Assembly (NCBI GenBank): GCA_964533185.1 | Contig: CAZHLD010000025.1 | Coordinates: forward strand, 1-36,774 | DNA: 36,774 nt | Source: CAZHLD01 sp964533185 | Lineage (GTDB): Bacteria > Acidobacteriota > Terriglobia > Acidiferrales > UBA7541 | Direction: 5' to 3' | In this document: piece after piece, positions 7,687-14,187 of the stretch | How the letters are laid out: every line of letters begins with the position of its first letter | Numbering within the stretch: the first letter of the stretch is position 1 | Made by a program: the position numbers and the translations under genes | The notes under the pieces: model-generated | Database searches by the model: none | What the model saw: the letters and a program-made list of their open reading frames with translations, nothing else | Told to the model about the DNA's origin: nothing

Positions 7687-8202
7687 CTACTTCATCAATT
7701 GCAGAAGGTATTGCATCATCTCGGAGCTATCCCAATTCTGGGCTCCAATAATCTTGCGAGCAATTCGCCCGTCCGGCCCAATGATGTACGTCTCCGGGTA
7801 CATGAACGTCTCATACGACGCGGCAATCTTCTTCGACGGGTCCCGAAAAGTCGGAAACGTAATCTGCCGCTCGCGCAAAAACTTCTCATACGCCGCAGCG
7901 TCTTCGTCCACGCTCACGCCCAGCACCATCACGCCCCGCCCTGCCATCTGCTGGTGCAGCCGCTCGAGCGACGGCATCTCCTCGACGCAGGGTGCGCACC
8001 ACGTCGCCCAGAAGTTCAGCACCACCACGCGTCCCCGCAGATCGGCCAGCTTTGCCGGTTTCTCATCCAGCGTAAACGCAAAACCCGGCGCACGGCTCCC
8101 TGCCAGGCTCGGTTCGCCCTGCCTGTAGCTCGGCGAAGCAAACAGCAGCACCAGCCCCACCGCGCCGGCCAGCGCGATCCCGGTCATCAGTTTTCTCAGC
8201 AA
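7687..8202 (-). CDS. TlpA-like thioredoxin-fold protein
   Basis: A membrane-anchored thioredoxin of the TlpA/ResA group, which reduces or exchanges disulfides outside the cytoplasm, for example in cytochrome c maturation. After an N-terminal hydrophobic anchor (MTGIALAGAVGLVLLFAS) comes a thioredoxin domain with the active site WCAPC in VVVLNFWATWCAPCVEEMP and the cis-proline region YPETYII. I chose the TTG at 8202 because GGAG lies 8 bases upstream and it adds a positively charged start (MLRKLMTG); the ATG at 8187 is the alternative, five codons shorter. The gene is divergent from the glycosyltransferase gene. No cytochrome maturation genes are nearby, so its partner is unknown. Confidence 0.85.
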   Translation of the reverse strand: MLRKLMTGIALAGAVGLVLLFASPSYRQGEPSLAGSRAPGFAFTLDEKPAKLADLRGRVVVLNFWATWCAPCVEEMPSLERLHQQMAGRGVMVLGVSVDEDAAAYEKFLRERQITFPTFRDPSKKIAASYETFMYPETYIIGPDGRIARKIIGAQNWDSSEMMQYLLQLMK

Positions 8203-8274
8203 GGCATCTGCTCCGCCGGCTATAATAGCGCTTCCGCCCGAGTCTGCGCGACTCGAATCGCCGTACACTTCCTG

Positions 8275-9306
8275 ATGACTCCTGACGCCACAATCTCCGC
8301 CATCGTCCCGGCCCGCAACGAAGAAGCGCTGGTCGCTCGCGCCGTCGAATCCCTCGCGGCGCAGCCCGAAATCGCTGAAATCATCGTCGTCAACGACCAG
8401 TCCACCGACCGGACCGCCTCCATCCTCGCCGATCTGACCGTGCGCATCCCGCGCCTGCGCATCCTCGACGCTGGCTCGCTTCCCTCCGGCTGGGTGGGCA
8501 AGACCTACGCTCTTTCGCTCGGCGCTGCTCGTGCCACCGGCCACTGGCTCCTCTTCACCGACGCCGACACCCTCCATCTCCCCTACTCCGCCGCTCACGC
8601 CCTGGCTGACGCTGCCGCCTCTGGCGCTGCCCTCGTCTCCTACTCGCCCGCACAGGAGACGCACTCTTGGTGGGAACGCGCCCTTATCCCTTTCATCTTC
8701 GGCCGCCTCTCCTCGCTCTTCTCCTTCGAGCAAGTCAACGACCCCGCCTCCCCCGTCGCCGCTGCCAACGGCCAGTTTCTCCTCATCCGACGCAACGCCT
8801 ACGACTCCATTGGCGGCCATCGCGCCGTCGCCGGCGAAATCCTCGAAGATGTCGCCCTGGCCCGCCGCGCCAAAGCTGCAGGCCACCGCATCCACTTCGC
8901 CTCAGGGGAGGGAATTGTCCGCGCGCGGATGTACCGCTCTTTTGCCGCCATGTGGCAGGGCTGGACGAAAAACCTCTATCCGCTGGTCGGCGCCAATCCC
9001 GTCCGCCTTGTCCGCGAGCTTGCGACCGTCGTGCCCTGGATTCCCCTTCTGCTACTCGCCCTCGGCTTCTGGCGCCCTGTCCTGGCCGTGCTCGGCCTGC
9101 TTCTCCTCGCCGGTCGCCACGCCGCCTACGCCGCGGTCCTTCGCCGGAATCGTTTTCCGCTCGCGCGCATCCAATACTACTTAGTGGGGGTGTTTCTCTA
9201 CGCCGCGGCGCTCTTAGCCTCGGCCCGCCGCTACGCTCGCGGCTCCGTCATCTGGAAAGGCAGAGAATACGTCGTCAGCGCCCCCGGCGGCCTTTGGGAT
9301 TTGTAG
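8275..9306 (+). CDS. Family 2 glycosyltransferase with C-terminal membrane helices
   Basis: A 343-residue GT-A-fold glycosyltransferase. Visible motifs are ISAIVPARNEE at the start, VVNDQSTDRT (nucleotide-sugar binding), GWVGKTYALSLG, the metal-binding DxD in LLFTDADTLH, and a later ED in GEILEDVALARRAKAAG. The C-terminal third is hydrophobic (roughly 245-315) with two to three membrane segments. The W-x-GK-x-x-AL and DAD motifs resemble glycosyltransferases acting on lipids such as HpnB or carotenoid-type enzymes, but no hopanoid or carotenoid genes are present, so the acceptor is unknown. ATG at 8275 gives the usual short N-terminus. The stop TAG lies inside a composite palindrome (9303-9348). 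Confidence 0.85.
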   Translation: MTPDATISAIVPARNEEALVARAVESLAAQPEIAEIIVVNDQSTDRTASILADLTVRIPRLRILDAGSLPSGWVGKTYALSLGAARATGHWLLFTDADTLHLPYSAAHALADAAASGAALVSYSPAQETHSWWERALIPFIFGRLSSLFSFEQVNDPASPVAAANGQFLLIRRNAYDSIGGHRAVAGEILEDVALARRAKAAGHRIHFASGEGIVRARMYRSFAAMWQGWTKNLYPLVGANPVRLVRELATVVPWIPLLLLALGFWRPVLAVLGLLLLAGRHAAYAAVLRRNRFPLARIQYYLVGVFLYAAALLASARRYARGSVIWKGREYVVSAPGGLWDL

Positions 9307-9348
9307 GGGCGGGCCGGTGCCTGCCCCGACCTGGTCGGGGTGCCCGCC
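9303..9348. repeat. Composite, apparently nested palindrome over the glycosyltransferase stop
   Basis: Outer arms GGGCGGGC and GCCCGCC enclose an inner hairpin with the core CTGCCCCGACCTGGTCGGGG (9321-9340). GGTGC stands on both sides of the core (9316-9320 and 9339-9343). Removing one GGTGC and the core leaves an ordinary GCGGGC-type palindrome. The same core, with one base changed, occurs at 36071-36090 in unrelated flanks. Confidence 0.7.
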
Positions 9349-9423
9349 AAATCGCGTCGGCCTTGCACTGGCCGCTTTGTGCTGTAAGGTGTCTTGCTCA
9401 TGACTCCTTACTCTCAACTCTGA

Positions 9424-9457
9424 GCTGATAACGGGAAACGGACAACGGACAACGCTC
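9424..9457. repeat. AACGGA-type quasi-periodic repeat before the first PTPS gene
   Basis: Units of the form ATAACGGGAAACGGACAACGG run up to four bases before the ATG at 9458. Equivalent arrays stand at 30882-30912, directly before the sugar kinase ATG, and at 33311-33341. No separate Shine-Dalgarno sequence is visible here. Confidence 0.75.
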
Positions 9458-9910
9458 ATGCTTCTCATTACCCGCAAGATCGAGTTCTCCGCCTCTCACC
9501 TCTACCACAACCCGGCCTTCTCCCCGGAGGAGAACCGCCGTGTCTTCGGCAAGTGCAATAACCCCCACGGCCACGGCCACAACTACACGCTCGAAGTCAC
9601 CGTCGCCGGTGCCCCCGACCCCGCCACCGGCATGGTCCTCGACCTCAAGGAGCTGAAAGAAATCCTCCAGTGCGAAATCATCGACCGCATGGACCACCGC
9701 TTCCTCAACTACGAAGTCCCCGAGCTGGCCGGCCAAATCCCCACCTGCGAAAACATCGCCACCGTCATCTGGCGCCTGCTCGAACCTCGTATATCGAAAG
9801 GGAAGCTGCACCGCGTCCGCCTTTACGAGACGCTCGATTTGTTCGTCGATTGCTACGGCGAACCAAACGGCACCGGCACCGGCCGCGGGGCAGGCCCCGG
9901 GGCAGAGTAG
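9458..9910 (+). CDS. 6-pyruvoyl/6-carboxytetrahydropterin synthase family (copy 1)
   Basis: A 150-residue member of the PTPS/QueD family, converting dihydroneopterin triphosphate. Zinc ligands H14, H39 and H41, nucleophile C33, D79-H80 and E124 are all present. The segment GKCNNPHGHGHNY has five residues between C33 and the zinc-binding HGH, the spacing of animal-type PTPS for tetrahydrobiopterin; by coincidence H37 also creates a C-x3-HGH string as in QueD. DPATGMVLDLKEL is also characteristic of the animal-like group. The last 13 residues (GTGTGRGAGPGAE) are a low-complexity tail missing from copy 2. It is followed after 8 bases by copy 2 and then folE, an operon for pterin synthesis. Product (6-pyruvoyl- or 6-carboxytetrahydropterin) cannot be decided from sequence alone. 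Confidence 0.9.
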   Translation: MLLITRKIEFSASHLYHNPAFSPEENRRVFGKCNNPHGHGHNYTLEVTVAGAPDPATGMVLDLKELKEILQCEIIDRMDHRFLNYEVPELAGQIPTCENIATVIWRLLEPRISKGKLHRVRLYETLDLFVDCYGEPNGTGTGRGAGPGAE

Positions 9911-9918
9911 ACTAGCCG

Positions 9919-10344
9919 ATGAACATTCATCTCACTCGTCGCTACTCTTTTTCCGCCTCGCACCGCCTGCACAACCCGGCGCTCAGCGAGGCCGAGAACA
10001 ACCGCGTCTACGGCAAGTGCAACAACCCCTATGGCCATGGCCACAACTACGTCGTTGAAGTCACTGTCTCCGGCGTGCCCGACCCGGCCACCGGTATGGT
10101 CGCCAATCTTGTGGACCTCGATGGCTTCGTCCAGCGCGAAGTCCTCGACGCTTTTGACCATCGCTACCTCAACGAAGAGGTTCCCCTCTTCCGCGACCAT
10201 GTCCCCACCACAGAAAATCTCTGCGTCGAAATCTACTGCCGCCTCCGCGCCTTTCCGGCCGCGCGGCTCGAACGCATCCGCATTGAAGAAACCGGTCTGA
10301 ACAGTTTTGAATACTCGGGTGAACCCCTAGGGAGCACAATATGA
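9919..10344 (+). CDS. 6-pyruvoyl/6-carboxytetrahydropterin synthase family (copy 2)
   Basis: A 141-residue paralogue of the preceding gene, alike over its whole length. Zinc ligands H15, H40 and H42, nucleophile C34 (GKCNNPYGHGHNY, spacing C-x5-HGH), DH in AFDHRYLNEEVP and the glutamate in RIEETGLNSFEY are intact, so both copies should be catalytically competent. TTENLCVEIYCRL corresponds to the TTEN motif of animal PTPS. Its stop overlaps the folE start by four bases (ATGA), so folE translation is probably coupled to it. Why two copies are kept is unclear: different pterin products, or a hetero-oligomer, are both possible. Confidence 0.9.
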   Translation: MNIHLTRRYSFSASHRLHNPALSEAENNRVYGKCNNPYGHGHNYVVEVTVSGVPDPATGMVANLVDLDGFVQREVLDAFDHRYLNEEVPLFRDHVPTTENLCVEIYCRLRAFPAARLERIRIEETGLNSFEYSGEPLGSTI

Positions 10345-10958
10345 GCGAAGCCGCCAAGCGCGCCGAAGAAATCCTATTGCGGGACAAGCCGGCCGAAACC
10401 GTCGCTGATTTGATGCGCCGCATCATCGCCCTCATCGGCGAAGACCCGGCCCGCGATGGCCTGAAGAAAACGCCCGAGCGCTTTGAAAAGGCTCTGAAGT
10501 TTCTGACCAGCGGCTACCACCAAGACCCCGAGAAAATCTGGAACGGCGCCATGTTCAGCGTCTGCTACGACGAAATGGTCGTCGTCAAAGACATCGAGCT
10601 TTACAGCCTGTGCGAGCACCACCTGTTGCCTTTTTTCGGCAAAGCTCACGTTGCCTACATCCCCCAGAAGAAAGTCATCGGCCTCAGCAAGATTCCGCGC
10701 TTGGTGAACATGTTCGCCCGGCGCCTGCAGATCCAGGAGCGGCTGACCAGCCAGATCGCCCAGGCCATCTGGCAGAAGATCGAGCCTGAAGGTGTCGGCG
10801 TCGTGATTGAAGCGCGCCACCTCTGCATGGTCATGCGCGGCGTCGAAAAACAGCACTCCCAGGCCGTCACCAGCGCCATGCTCGGCTCCTTCCGCGAGGA
10901 CAAGCAAACCCGCGACGAATTCCTCTCTCTCATCCGCCCCCGAGCCACGCATCTGTAG
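10341..10958 (+). CDS. folE: GTP cyclohydrolase I
   Basis: A 205-residue enzyme of the usual length that converts GTP to dihydroneopterin triphosphate, the substrate of the two upstream enzymes. The zinc site is seen in SLCEHHLLPFFGKAHVAYIP (Cys and His) and the distal Cys in EARHLCMVMRGV; the QSQ-like signature near QIQERLTSQIAQAI and EKQHSQAVTSAMLG are also typical. AGGGAG lies 6 bases before the ATG at 10341, within the end of the previous gene. The stop TAG is the start of another GTAG-type repeat (GTAGTGGTCGGCTC). Cytoplasmic. The product also feeds folate synthesis, so the cluster could serve folate, queuosine or a reduced biopterin. Confidence 0.96.
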   Translation: MSEAAKRAEEILLRDKPAETVADLMRRIIALIGEDPARDGLKKTPERFEKALKFLTSGYHQDPEKIWNGAMFSVCYDEMVVVKDIELYSLCEHHLLPFFGKAHVAYIPQKKVIGLSKIPRLVNMFARRLQIQERLTSQIAQAIWQKIEPEGVGVVIEARHLCMVMRGVEKQHSQAVTSAMLGSFREDKQTRDEFLSLIRPRATHL

Positions 10959-11005
10959 TGGTCGGCTCGGTAGCACTGACACTCTTGTCTGTGCTCTTTG
11001 TCTCC

Positions 11006-11028
11006 GTAGCGGCGTGCAGCGCACGCCC
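11006..11028. repeat. GTAGCGG-type palindrome
   Basis: GGCGTGC (11011-11017) and GCACGCC pair almost without a loop, led by GTAGC. The TCTTTG that follows also follows the degenerate copy before it (CTCTTTG at 10994-11000). Confidence 0.65.
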
Positions 11029-11069
11029 TCTTTGTTCCCCTGTCACCTGTCCCCTGCCTTTACAATTTC

Positions 11070-11099
11070 TTTACATCCCTCCTCCCCCTGTGCTACGCT
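11070..11099 (+). promoter_or_regulatory. Candidate sigma-70 promoter for rpsO
   Basis: TTTACA (11070-11075) and TACGCT (11094-11099) are 18 bases apart, with TG one base before the -10 hexamer (extended -10). The predicted start near 11106 leaves a leader of about 58 bases with the AGGAGG site. Called by eye. Confidence 0.5.
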
Positions 11100-11163
11100 T
11101 TTTGCCGTCGAAGAGAACATGAACAGCGTAGAGCAGGGCACGACAGGGGGAGGAGGAAGAGGC

Positions 11164-11424
11164 TTGAGCGCAGCCAAGTCAGCGTTGATCGAACAATACC
11201 GGGTTCATGCCAAGGACACAGGCTCGCCGGAAGTTCAGATCGCTTGGTTGAGTGAGCGCATCAACTACCTGACCACTCATCTCAAGTCTCACGTCAAGGA
11301 CCATGCTTCGCGGCGCGGCTTGATCATGATGGTCAATAAACGCCGCCGGCTCCTGGACTACCTCAACCGTCGTGACCCGGATCGGTATCGCGAGATTGTC
11401 GAACGTCTTAGTTTGCGCAAGTAA
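11164..11424 (+). CDS. rpsO: 30S ribosomal protein S15, TTG start
   Basis: Small-subunit protein S15 (binds 16S rRNA early in assembly). The family signature DTGSPEVQIAWLSERINYLTTHLKSHVKDHASRRGL is complete, and the length of 86 residues fits the usual 88-89. I place the start at TTG 11164: AGGAGG (11151-11156) lies 7 bases upstream, and the N-terminus then aligns with S15 from other bacteria. The in-frame ATG at 11119 would add 15 glycine-rich residues encoded by the ribosome-binding region itself, which is unlikely. It is followed by a terminator and pnp, the conserved rpsO-pnp order known from many bacteria. Confidence 0.95.
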   Translation: MSAAKSALIEQYRVHAKDTGSPEVQIAWLSERINYLTTHLKSHVKDHASRRGLIMMVNKRRRLLDYLNRRDPDRYREIVERLSLRK

Positions 11425-11496
11425 CGCGGCAGCCTCACTGGCTGGCCGTCACACGGTTCGACCCTCTGCCTCCGCGCGGATTCTGCTGTGCGTCCG

Positions 11497-11532
11497 GCGA
11501 CCGGCCGCTCGTTTGGCCCGGTCGCTTTTTTT
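11497..11532 (+). terminator. Intrinsic terminator between rpsO and pnp
   Basis: Arms GCGACCGG (11497-11504) and CCGGTCGC (11518-11525) are perfect complements, followed by seven T (11526-11532). Readthrough presumably supplies pnp, as in Escherichia coli; no obvious separate pnp promoter could be identified in the next 117 bases, which include a perfect CGAGATCTCG palindrome (11579-11588). Confidence 0.85.
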
Positions 11533-11649
11533 CTGACCGGCACCGCTCCGCGCTCTCTCGCCTGGTTCTCTTCCACACGAGATCTCGGATCTCCATCTTG
11601 CAACCGTACGGCGTCCCGGCCATGCCGGAACGCGAAAGGAACCTAAGTT

Positions 11650-13779
11650 ATGTCGCAGTCTGCGCCCCATCAGGTCACCGTTGAAGTTGGCGGACGCACC
11701 CTCACCCTCGAAACCGGAAAAATCGCCAAACAGGCCAATGGCTCTGTCGTCGCCCGCTATGGCGACACCGTCGTCCTCGTTACCGCCTGCATGGACTCCC
11801 GAACCAATCCCAAAGACTTTTTGCCTCTCACCGTGGACTACCGCGAGTACACCTACTCGGCCGGAAAAATTCCCGGCGGCTTCTTCAAGCGTGAAGGTCG
11901 TCCCTCCGAGCGCGAAATTCTCACCTCGCGCATGATTGACCGCCCGCTTCGCCCGCTTTTCCCCGAAGCCTGGCGCAATGAGACTCAGGTCGTCGGCATG
12001 GTTCTTTCCGCCGACAGCGAAAACGACCCCGACGTCATCGCCATCACCGGCGCGTCGGCTGCCTGCTTTATCTCCGACCTGCCTTTCACTACGCCGATTG
12101 CCGCCGTCCGCGTCGGCCTGTTGAACGGCCAGCTCGTCGCCAACCCCACCACCGTCGAGCAGAAGACCAGCCTGCTCAATATCGTCGTCGTCGGCTCCGA
12201 AGACGCCATCGTCATGGTCGAAGCCGGCGCCCTCGAAGTCAGCGAAGAGACCGTCGCCGACGCCCTCCAGTTCGGCCACGACCAGATCAAGAAAATCGTC
12301 TCGGCCATCCGCCAGCTTCACGGCATGGTGAAGCCCACCAAGGTCGAGGTCGCCCCGCTGCCCTTCGACGAAGCTCTCTACAAGGAAATCGAACAGAAAT
12401 ACGGCGCGCGCCTCCACGATGCGCTGGACACCGCCAAGCATCCCAAGAAAGAAAGCTACCACGTGGTGGATGCCCTGAAGGCCGCCATCCTCGAGACCGT
12501 CCCGGAGGAAGACGAAGACCGCCGCGCCCTGGCCACGCGCGCCTTCGAGCGCCTCCGCGAGCATTACTTCCGCGACGACATCCTGAAACAACATCGCCGT
12601 CCCGACGCACGCGCCTTCGACCAGATTCGCACCATCACCTGCGAAGTCGGCCTGCTCCCGCGCGTGCACGGCTCCGCGCTCTTCACCCGCGGTGAAACGC
12701 AGGCTCTGGCCACGCTCACGCTAGGCACCAAGGAAGATAAGCAGCGCCTCGACCTTCTCTTTGAAGAGGAGGCCTTCAAGCGCTTCATGCTCCACTACAA
12801 CTTCCCGCCGTTTTCCGTCGGCGAAGTGAAGTTTCTCCGCGGCCCGGGCCGTCGCGAAATTGGCCACGGCGTTCTGGCCGAGCGCGCACTCGCCAACCTG
12901 CTTCCGCCCGAAGCTGACTTCCCCTACGCCATGCGCCTCGTCTCGGACATTCTTGAATCCAACGGCTCCTCCTCGATGGCCACTGTCTGCGGCGGTTCGC
13001 TGGCGCTGATGGACGCTGGCGTGCCCATCAAGTCCGCTTGCGCCGGCATCGCCATGGGGCTGGTGGTCGAAGGCTCCAACTACGCCATCCTCACCGACAT
13101 CGCCGGCGCCGAAGACCACTACGGCGACATGGACTTCAAAGTCGCCGGCACGCGCACCGGCATCACCGCGCTCCAGATGGACATCAAAGTCGGCGGCATC
13201 AGCATCCCGATGATGCGCGAAGCCCTGGCTCAGGCCCGCAAGGCCCGCCTGGAGATTCTGGACACCATGGACCGCACCCTCGACGCCACGCGGCCCGCCA
13301 TCTCCAGCTACGCCCCGCGCCTGTTCCTGCTCTCCATCCCCACCGACAAGATTCGCGACCTCATCGGCCCGGGCGGGAAGAAAATCCGCTCGATCATCGA
13401 AGCCACCGGCGTGAAGATCGACGTCATGGACGACGGCAAGGTCCATGTCTTCGCCAACAACGGCACCTCCGCCGAGGCCGCGCTGCAGATGATTCGCGAG
13501 GTCACCGCCTCGGCCGAGCTCGGCAAGACCTACCTCGGCAAGGTCGTCCGCCTGGCCGACTTCGGAGCCTTCGTCGAAATCTTCCCCGGCACCGACGGTC
13601 TGCTGCACATCAGCGAAATCGCCGAACACCGCATCCGCGACGTCCGCGACGAGCTTAAGCTCGGCGACCAGGTCATGGTCAAGGTGCTGGCCATCGAGGG
13701 CAATAAGATCCGCCTCTCCCGCAAGGCCCTGCTCCGCGATCAACGCGAAAAACAGAAGCGCGAAACCGGCACCGAGTAG
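11650..13779 (+). CDS. pnp: Polyribonucleotide nucleotidyltransferase (PNPase)
   Basis: A 709-residue 3'-5' phosphorolytic exoribonuclease of standard length. In order: first RNase PH domain (about 10-145), alpha-helical linker (about 150-300), second RNase PH domain (about 315-540, with the catalytic-core stretch GGSLALMDAGVP and AGIAMGLVVEG), KH domain (about 552-615, IRDLIGPGGKKIRSI) and S1 domain (about 622-692, GKVVRLADFGAFVEIFPG). AAGGA (11636-11640) stands 9 bases before the ATG. It acts in mRNA turnover, possibly in a degradosome. Coding sequence ends with a TAG that belongs to a GGACAGGCT palindrome; the last residues (REKQKRETGTE) are a short charged tail. Confidence 0.98.
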   Translation: MSQSAPHQVTVEVGGRTLTLETGKIAKQANGSVVARYGDTVVLVTACMDSRTNPKDFLPLTVDYREYTYSAGKIPGGFFKREGRPSEREILTSRMIDRPLRPLFPEAWRNETQVVGMVLSADSENDPDVIAITGASAACFISDLPFTTPIAAVRVGLLNGQLVANPTTVEQKTSLLNIVVVGSEDAIVMVEAGALEVSEETVADALQFGHDQIKKIVSAIRQLHGMVKPTKVEVAPLPFDEALYKEIEQKYGARLHDALDTAKHPKKESYHVVDALKAAILETVPEEDEDRRALATRAFERLREHYFRDDILKQHRRPDARAFDQIRTITCEVGLLPRVHGSALFTRGETQALATLTLGTKEDKQRLDLLFEEEAFKRFMLHYNFPPFSVGEVKFLRGPGRREIGHGVLAERALANLLPPEADFPYAMRLVSDILESNGSSSMATVCGGSLALMDAGVPIKSACAGIAMGLVVEGSNYAILTDIAGAEDHYGDMDFKVAGTRTGITALQMDIKVGGISIPMMREALAQARKARLEILDTMDRTLDATRPAISSYAPRLFLLSIPTDKIRDLIGPGGKKIRSIIEATGVKIDVMDDGKVHVFANNGTSAEAALQMIREVTASAELGKTYLGKVVRLADFGAFVEIFPGTDGLLHISEIAEHRIRDVRDELKLGDQVMVKVLAIEGNKIRLSRKALLRDQREKQKRETGTE

Positions 13780-13800
13780 GACAGGCTTCCGCCTGTCCTC
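13776..13800 (+). repeat. Short palindrome, GGACAGGCT family (copy 4), contains the pnp stop
   Basis: GTAGGACAGGCTTCC then GCCTGTCCTC; bases 13777-13779 are the pnp stop codon. The arms GGACAGGC and GCCTGTCC are perfect. It may help end the pnp transcript or protect its 3' end. Confidence 0.85.
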
Positions 13801-13880
13801 TTCACCGCTCGTGTCGCTTGGGGGCCCCGCTCTTGCTCTTTGGGAGGACACGCATTTCCGCCCGTCCTCTTGTCTCTCTC

Positions 13881-13906
13881 GTAGGAGCGGGCCTCGGTGC
13901 CCGCCC
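13881..13906. repeat. GTAGGAGCGGGC-type palindrome (second copy)
   Basis: Identical to the copy at 2972 except for one loop base: GCGGGC and GCCCGC pair around CTCGGT. It is followed by TTTTTCTTTT, so on the plus strand it could also serve as a terminator for pnp. Confidence 0.8.
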
Positions 13907-13982
13907 TTTTTCTTTTCCAGCAGTGTCATTCTGAGCGCAGACGGTTTTTGTCGGCCCGAAGAATCCCTCTTTGCTCTTGGAT

Positions 13983-14090
13983 GGGCACGCCACCTGTGAT
14001 GAGCGCAGCCAAACCATGGCCTGCCCACCTCTTTGCGCTTGTAGGGGCGCAGCACCTGTGGTGAGCGTGTAGCCGAACCATGCTGCGCCC
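13983..14090. repeat. Two long-loop palindromes with a shared interior and different arms
   Basis: Copy A 13983-14026 and copy B 14041-14090 share the interior ACCTGTGRTGAGCG ... AGCCRAACCATG, but their arms differ. Copy B arms are GGGCGCAGCA (14045-14054) and TGCTGCGCCC (14081-14090), a perfect 10-base match; copy A uses GGGCACGCC against GGCCTGCCC, less perfect. Conserved interior with exchanged arms is the notable point. Confidence 0.75.
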
Positions 14091-14110
14091 TTACATTTCT
14101 CAGGTATCAA

Positions 14111-14145
14111 AAGCAAAACGGCCCGCCAGTTTCCTGGCGGGCCGT
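14111..14145 (-). terminator. Intrinsic terminator of the TonB-dependent receptor gene
   Basis: A perfect 12-base stem, arms 14118-14129 and 14134-14145 (core GGCCCGCCAG with CTGGCGGGCC), loop TTTC, 42 bases after the receptor stop on the minus strand. The minus-strand tail reads TTTTGCTT. It may also stop plus-strand transcripts. Confidence 0.85.
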
Positions 14146-14187
14146 CTCTTCCATCAGTGCTGAATTACGCCATCCGCATCTCTCCCG

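Larger units (their letters stand above)
13801..14110. other. Gene-free repeat cluster between pnp and the TonB-dependent receptor
   Basis: No gene is supported in this stretch. In order it holds a degenerate GGACA palindrome (about 13834-13870), a GTAGGAGCGGGC palindrome (13881-13906), a GTCATTCTGAGCG element ending in CCGAAGAATCCCTC (13925-13967), and two related long-loop palindromes (13983-14026 and 14041-14090). It is the densest repeat cluster in the window. Confidence 0.7.

Noticed and set aside
8221..8226. TATAAT as -10 box between TlpA-like and glycosyltransferase genes
   Set aside because: A perfect hexamer, but no acceptable -35 sequence at the right distance on either strand, so no promoter is called.
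7699..8274. Upstream extension of the glycosyltransferase frame
   Set aside because: It lies antisense to the TlpA-like gene and adds no family sequence; ATG 8275 starts directly before the GT2 domain.
11119..11163. ATG 11119 as rpsO start
   Set aside because: Would translate the AGGAGG site into a glycine-rich extension absent from S15; TTG 11164 fits the family and spacing.
12721..14055. 444-codon open frame opposite pnp
   Set aside because: Antisense shadow that also crosses the repeat cluster downstream of pnp.
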